A program made the position numbers and the translations under genes. Under the pieces are notes generated by a model. That model was not told the DNA's origin. It made no database searches and was given only the letters and a program-made list of their open reading frames with translations. Below, piece after piece: positions 59,164-64,000 of a DNA stretch of 64,000 bases. Numbering within the stretch: the first letter of the stretch is position 1; the number at the start of each line of letters is the position of its first letter. Location of the stretch: assembly GCA_948356915.1 (NCBI GenBank), contig CAOJCG010000002.1, forward strand, positions 1-64,000, read 5' to 3'. The DNA comes from an uncultured Clostridiaceae bacterium. GTDB taxonomy: Bacteria; Bacillota; Clostridia; TANB77; CAG-508.

Positions 59164-59961
59164 TTAATTTCCTGTACTCCTATACCTATTCAATCCCCAA
59201 TTCCAAACTTTCACTGCTATTATTAAAAATATAATTGCTACTATTGGCGATAAGTACATTAGCCATCCATTTTCCATCCCTAAATAATTTAGTGTTGGGT
59301 AATATGTTGCGAATACGAATGGGAATATGAAGGTTATTAGTATTCGTATGAATTTGTTATATATTTCAACTGGATATTGTGCAAATGTATATATTCTAAA
59401 TACTGACCATATTATTTCGTTCGATTTATATGTGTAAAATGATGTTACACTAAATGCTATCATTATTGCTCCTATTATAAGTGCCCCTGAAAATGCAAAT
59501 ATTATAATTTTAGCTATTAGCATAAATGTTATATTAATTTGCAATTTTATTAGCATACTTATTATTAATACTAAGCTTATTGCCATATATCCAAATGCTG
59601 TAAAAGTTTTTGTGTCTCCCATTACTGATATTAATGGGTGTATTGGCCTTAGTAAAAGTTTGTCAAAGTCTCCATCTTTTATGTATTTTGGTCCTATGTC
59701 ATATATGCTATCAAATAGAAAGTCTACTATTGCTATTGTTAGCATTGTTATTCCATATAGTAATAATAGTTTATCAAATGTCCAGCCTGCTAAGCTCTCA
59801 GTATTTTGAAATACTATCCATATAAAAATTAGTTCTACTACTTGGGTTAATAATTGTGATATTATTCCAACAATAAAGTCTACCCTATATTCCATCATAC
59901 TTTTTATTGAGCATACTAGCATTGAAAGATATATGCTTATATTATCTTTTATTTTTGTCAT
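59164..59961 (-). CDS. ABC-2 family transporter permease
   Basis: ABC-2 permease topology; operon with the ATPase at 60748. Confidence 0.88.
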   Translation of the reverse strand: MTKIKDNISIYLSMLVCSIKSMMEYRVDFIVGIISQLLTQVVELIFIWIVFQNTESLAGWTFDKLLLLYGITMLTIAIVDFLFDSIYDIGPKYIKDGDFDKLLLRPIHPLISVMGDTKTFTAFGYMAISLVLIISMLIKLQINITFMLIAKIIIFAFSGALIIGAIMIAFSVTSFYTYKSNEIIWSVFRIYTFAQYPVEIYNKFIRILITFIFPFVFATYYPTLNYLGMENGWLMYLSPIVAIIFLIIAVKVWNWGLNRYRSTGN

Positions 59962-59962
59962 T

Positions 59963-60754
59963 TTATCCTCCGTTTATTGTTATTTTCTTTACTGCTTTAT
60001 TAAAAAATGCTTTTGCTAATACATACATAATTAATACCCATATTAGCTGTTTTACTATTATCAATAGAATTTCTACTCCTTGTATTTTTCCTAAATATAT
60101 ATTTATTGGTGTATAGAAAAATTCTTTAAATGGTAATATATTAGCTATTTTTTGAAAAGTTACTGGGAACATTGTAAGTGGTGCTATTAACCCTGAAAAT
60201 ATTGATATTATTGATTTTCTTAATATTTGCATTCCCCATGTAGCATTTGTGTAAAATCCACATGTTCCTACTATCATTTGTAAGAAATATGATATTGGTA
60301 TATTTAATAATAAAATACATATAAAAGCTATAAATGCCCATATATTTACTGGCATTAGTACTGTCCAGAATATATTACATACTATAAATGTACATATTGC
60401 TGTTAATAAACCAAAGCCCATTTCTCCTAAGTTCTTTCCAAAATAATATGTAAAATATGATATTGGATTTAACAATTCTCTTGATATATAACCTTTTCTA
60501 ATTGAATAAGCTATATCTTCATTTATTCCCCATAATGACATTGGTACTAATGTAACTACTAATATGTAATATGTTGCTATTTCATTTATTGCAAATCCTT
60601 CTATTTGGCCTGTTTGGTTATATATTGCATACCATACAAATATATATACTACTACTTCTACAATTCTGTTAAGTGTAAATAGGAATAATACTGATTTATA
60701 TTGCAAGTATTCTTTTATTCCCATTTTTCCTATTTTTAATAATGTGCCTAGCAT
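59963..60754 (-). CDS. ABC-2 family transporter permease
   Basis: As above. Confidence 0.88.
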   Translation of the reverse strand: MLGTLLKIGKMGIKEYLQYKSVLFLFTLNRIVEVVVYIFVWYAIYNQTGQIEGFAINEIATYYILVVTLVPMSLWGINEDIAYSIRKGYISRELLNPISYFTYYFGKNLGEMGFGLLTAICTFIVCNIFWTVLMPVNIWAFIAFICILLLNIPISYFLQMIVGTCGFYTNATWGMQILRKSIISIFSGLIAPLTMFPVTFQKIANILPFKEFFYTPINIYLGKIQGVEILLIIVKQLIWVLIMYVLAKAFFNKAVKKITINGG

Positions 60755-61746
60755 ACTACTTCTCCTCTATAAATTTCTTTTAATATTTCTTCTAAACCTT
60801 GCTCTTGTACATGCATATCTACTATTTCACAGAAATTTGAAATTTTATTTACTACGTTCATTATTGTTGTTTTATCATGATTAAATTTTATTTTTAAGAA
60901 GTCTTCAGTTTCTTCTATTACTTCAAATTCATCTTCTATTGTTTCATTTGTTATTAATGCATTTTTATTTTTTATTGATATTTGTGCTAATACTTGTTTT
61001 CCATATGTATCTTTAAATGTTTGCTTTTCGCCATCATATATGATGCTTCCTTTATCTATTAATATTATTCTATCACATACTTCTTCTATATCTTTTAGGT
61101 CATGTGTTGTTAGTATTACTGTTGTATTTTTTTCTTTGTTTATATCCTTTATAAATTTTCTTATTCTTTCTTTTACTAATACATCTAATCCTATTGTTGG
61201 CTCATCTAAGTATACTATTTTAGGGTTGTGTAAGAAGGTTGCTGCTATTTCACATCTCATTTTTTGACCTAAACTTAAGTTTTTTACTGGTTTATTTAGT
61301 AGTTCGTCTAGTTCTAATAATGCTGAAAACTTTTTTAAGTTTTTTCTATATTCATTTTCTGGTATTTTATACATCTTTTTAATTAATCTAAATGATTCTA
61401 TTACTGGTAAGTCCCACCATAACTGTGTTTTTTGTCCGAATACTGCTCCTATCTGTTTGTTATTTTCTATTCTATTTTCATATGGAACTTTTCCATTTAC
61501 TATAACTTTACCTGAAGTTGGAGTTAAAAGACCTGTTAACATTTTTATAGTTGTAGATTTTCCCGCTCCATTTTCTCCAATATAACCTACAAGTTCTCCT
61601 TCTTCTATGCTAAAATTTACTTTCTTTACTGCTTTAAATTCTTTATATTTAGGGTGAAATAAGTGCTTTATATAGCCTATTATTCCACTTTCTTTATCAC
61701 TTGTTTTATATACTTTTTCTAAATCTTTTACTTCAATAATTGACAT
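60748..61746 (-). CDS. ABC transporter ATP-binding protein
   Basis: GYIGENGAGKSTTIKMLTGLL; LSLGQKMRCEIAATFLHNPKIVYLDEPTIGLD. Confidence 0.95.
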   Translation of the reverse strand: MSIIEVKDLEKVYKTSDKESGIIGYIKHLFHPKYKEFKAVKKVNFSIEEGELVGYIGENGAGKSTTIKMLTGLLTPTSGKVIVNGKVPYENRIENNKQIGAVFGQKTQLWWDLPVIESFRLIKKMYKIPENEYRKNLKKFSALLELDELLNKPVKNLSLGQKMRCEIAATFLHNPKIVYLDEPTIGLDVLVKERIRKFIKDINKEKNTTVILTTHDLKDIEEVCDRIILIDKGSIIYDGEKQTFKDTYGKQVLAQISIKNKNALITNETIEDEFEVIEETEDFLKIKFNHDKTTIMNVVNKISNFCEIVDMHVQEQGLEEILKEIYRGEVVC

Positions 61747-61914
61747 TTTTCTTCTTCCTTTGCTTTGTTTCTTTATATTTTATCATAAAGCTTCTTATTT
61801 TAAATCTTTACTATTGGCTTCCGATTGGGGACAGTTCCTAATCTATCCAGATTATTTTGGTTAGCTACTTGTAATTTTTCTCTATCTTGTTTCCGATTAG
61901 GAACCGTCCCCAAT

Positions 61915-63217
61915 CTACTGTCCTATTATTCCTAGTATTGCTTTTTCTTTCTCTACTCTTTCTTCTGATATTTTTATAATTTTCTCTAATTCTTCTTTTG
62001 CTTCTTCATATTGTTCTTTATTTGTATATAATGTAGCTATTTTTTCGTTTTCTTTTACTTGTTCTCCTACTTTTTTATTAAGTACTATTCCTGCGGTATA
62101 GTCTATTCTATCTTCTTTTTTTGTTCTTCCTGCTCCTAATTTTGAAGCTAGCTTTCCTATTTCTTCTGCGTTTATTTCTTTAATGTACCCGTCATTTTTG
62201 CTAAGTATTACTATTTCATATTTTGCCTTTGGAAATTTATTTGTATTTTCTATATATGTTATATCTCCACCTTGGTTCTCCACAAGTTCTACAAATTTGT
62301 AGAAAGCTTTGCCTGTTTTTATTGTTTCTTGTATTTTATTTTTGTTTTCTTCTATATTTTCTCCCTTACCTGCTAGTTTTAGCATATAGGCTCCTAATTC
62401 TAATACTACTTCTTCTACATCTTTTGGCATTTGGCCTTTTAGTGAATTTACAGCTTCTATTATTTCTAAGTTATTTCCTACTGCATATCCTAAGGGTTCA
62501 TTCATATTGGTTATTACACATATTGTTTCTTTGTTTGCTAATTTTCCTATTTTGTTCATTTGTATTGCTAGTTCCTTAGCATCAGTTATATTTTTCATAA
62601 ATGCTCCATTTCCACATGTAACATCTAGTACTATTTTGTTTGCTCCTGCTGCTATTTTTTTACTCATTATACTTGAAGCTATTAGTGGTATGCTACTTGT
62701 ACATGAAATAGAGTCTCTTAAAGCATATATTTTTTTATCGGCTGGTGCTAAATTTCCTGTTTGAGTAATTAAACTTATCCCTATTTTTTTAACATTTTCT
62801 TTAAATTCTTCTATTGATAAGTTTATGTTATACCCTGGTATTGCTTCTAGTTTATCTGCTGTTCCACCAGTAAATCCTAAACTCCTTCCTGACATTTTTG
62901 CAATGTTTACCCCTAATGCTGCCATTATTGGCATTAATATTAATGTTATTTTATCTCCTACTCCTCCGGCTAGAATGCTTATCTACAACTATTCCTAATT
63001 CTGATAAATCTAATACTTCACCTGAATATGCCATTGCTAAGGTCATATTTGTAATTTCTTCTTCATCCATTCCATTAATATATATTGCCATTATTAGAGC
63101 TGCTGCTTGATAGTCTGCTATTTCACCATTTGTATAGCCTTTTATAAAATATTCTATTTCTTTTTTAGTTAATTTTTTATTATCTCTCTTCTTCTCTATT
63201 ATTTCTAATATATTCAT
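61915..63217 (-). CDS. pdp: pyrimidine-nucleoside phosphorylase, with a +1 frameshift at in-frame CGG (62966-62968)
   Basis: ADYQAAALIMAIYINGMDEEE; join restores [51 protein letters not shown]. Confidence 0.95.
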
Positions 63218-63289
63218 TTGGTTTACCTCTTTACTTTTTTATAATATTATCAAAAAGCTAGCAATTTTACAACTACTAGCTTTTATTTT

Positions 63290-64000
63290 CTATCTTTTAT
63301 TATTTATATTTTTTATTATACTTGGCTCAATTTTATAATTTCTTTCTTCGTCCATTAGTCCATTTATTTCTTGTTGTACATCTGTTAATTGTGTAAAACA
63401 ATAACCTGAAATGCTTGGTACACTTTGAATTACTTGAGTTAATTTTGAAAATCTTTCTATAAATTCTTTTTCATCTTTTACTTGTTTACCATATCCCCAA
63501 CCTTTATCAGAATTTATTGCTATTCCTCCATATTCACTCATTATAATTGGCTTACCATTATAATAATATCCTTCTGCAAATGCCTTATGCTTGCCATTAA
63601 ATGCTTCTTCATTATTTAATACTTTTTCTATATTTTCTTTATATAATGACGATAATATTTCCCATTCTTGTTTGTAATCATGTATTGTTATAATGTCTGA
63701 TATTGTATGTTCCCAGCCATCATTTGAAATTACTGGTCTTGTACTATCTAATGCTTTTGTTAAGTAATATAAACTATTTATAAAGTTTTGCTCTTTTTCC
63801 TCAGTTGCTACATTTGGTACTCCCCACGATTCATTGATTGGAACCCATGTTATTATTGAAGGGTGATTATAATGTTGCTTTACTACTTTTATCCACTCTT
63901 CTGTAAATGCTTGTAATGATTTGTCATCAAATTCATAGCAATTTGCCATTTCACTCCATACAAGTACTCCTTTTACATCACACCAATATAAAAATCTTTC
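63290..64000 (-). CDS. glycoside hydrolase family 2 protein, C-terminal part (runs off the window)
   Basis: VKGVLVWSEMANCYEF...YNHPSIITWVPINESWGVPN, IIMSEYGG; frame open to 64000. Confidence 0.9.
   Translation of the reverse strand, partial: ERFLYWCDVKGVLVWSEMANCYEFDDKSLQAFTEEWIKVVKQHYNHPSIITWVPINESWGVPNVATEEKEQNFINSLYYLTKALDSTRPVISNDGWEHTISDIITIHDYKQEWEILSSLYKENIEKVLNNEEAFNGKHKAFAEGYYYNGKPIIMSEYGGIAINSDKGWGYGKQVKDEKEFIERFSKLTQVIQSVPSISGYCFTQLTDVQQEINGLMDEERNYKIEPSIIKNINNKR

Overview
AT-rich, spore-forming Firmicutes/Clostridia-type chromosomal window. Spore markers: two alpha/beta SASPs, SpoIVFA/FB-like pair, YyaC-like protein. Mostly housekeeping genes on the minus strand: prkC-prpC-rlmN, ctsR-mcsA-mcsB-clpC, hpf, rpsT, gatCAB, aspS with a T-box leader, mutS2, radA-disA, lexA, obgE, trpS, rluB/rluD, a cadA-type ATPase with an ArsR regulator, tsf-rpsB, rubrerythrin-perR/fur, an ABC-2 exporter, pdp and a GH2 fragment. 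Main finding: nine protein-coding genes carry 13 apparent frameshifts, and all 13 have the same form. One extra C sits directly before an in-frame glycine codon (NNN-C-GGN), so the ribosome meets an in-frame CGG and must move +1 (skip C or read CGGN as four bases) to restore a conserved protein, with Gly at that position. clpC has two such sites, mutS2 three, the cation ATPase two; the normally essential obgE has one. I found no in-frame CGG read in zero frame in any well-conserved gene of at least 100 aa. CGG in other phases (NNC GGN, NCG GNN) is common and harmless, which points to a translation-level, frame-aware phenomenon: CGG-triggered +1 frameshifting or quadruplet CGGN = Gly decoding. 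Four small or compositionally unusual genes (including a SCIFF peptide gene) carry zero-frame CGG and are the main counter-evidence. Other highlights: a 224-nt group I intron in the anticodon loop of tRNA-Tyr(GUA) beside a PD-(D/E)XK endonuclease-like gene, a family of long-stem structured intergenic elements, tandem structured-RNA candidates, and dispersed intergenic repeats.
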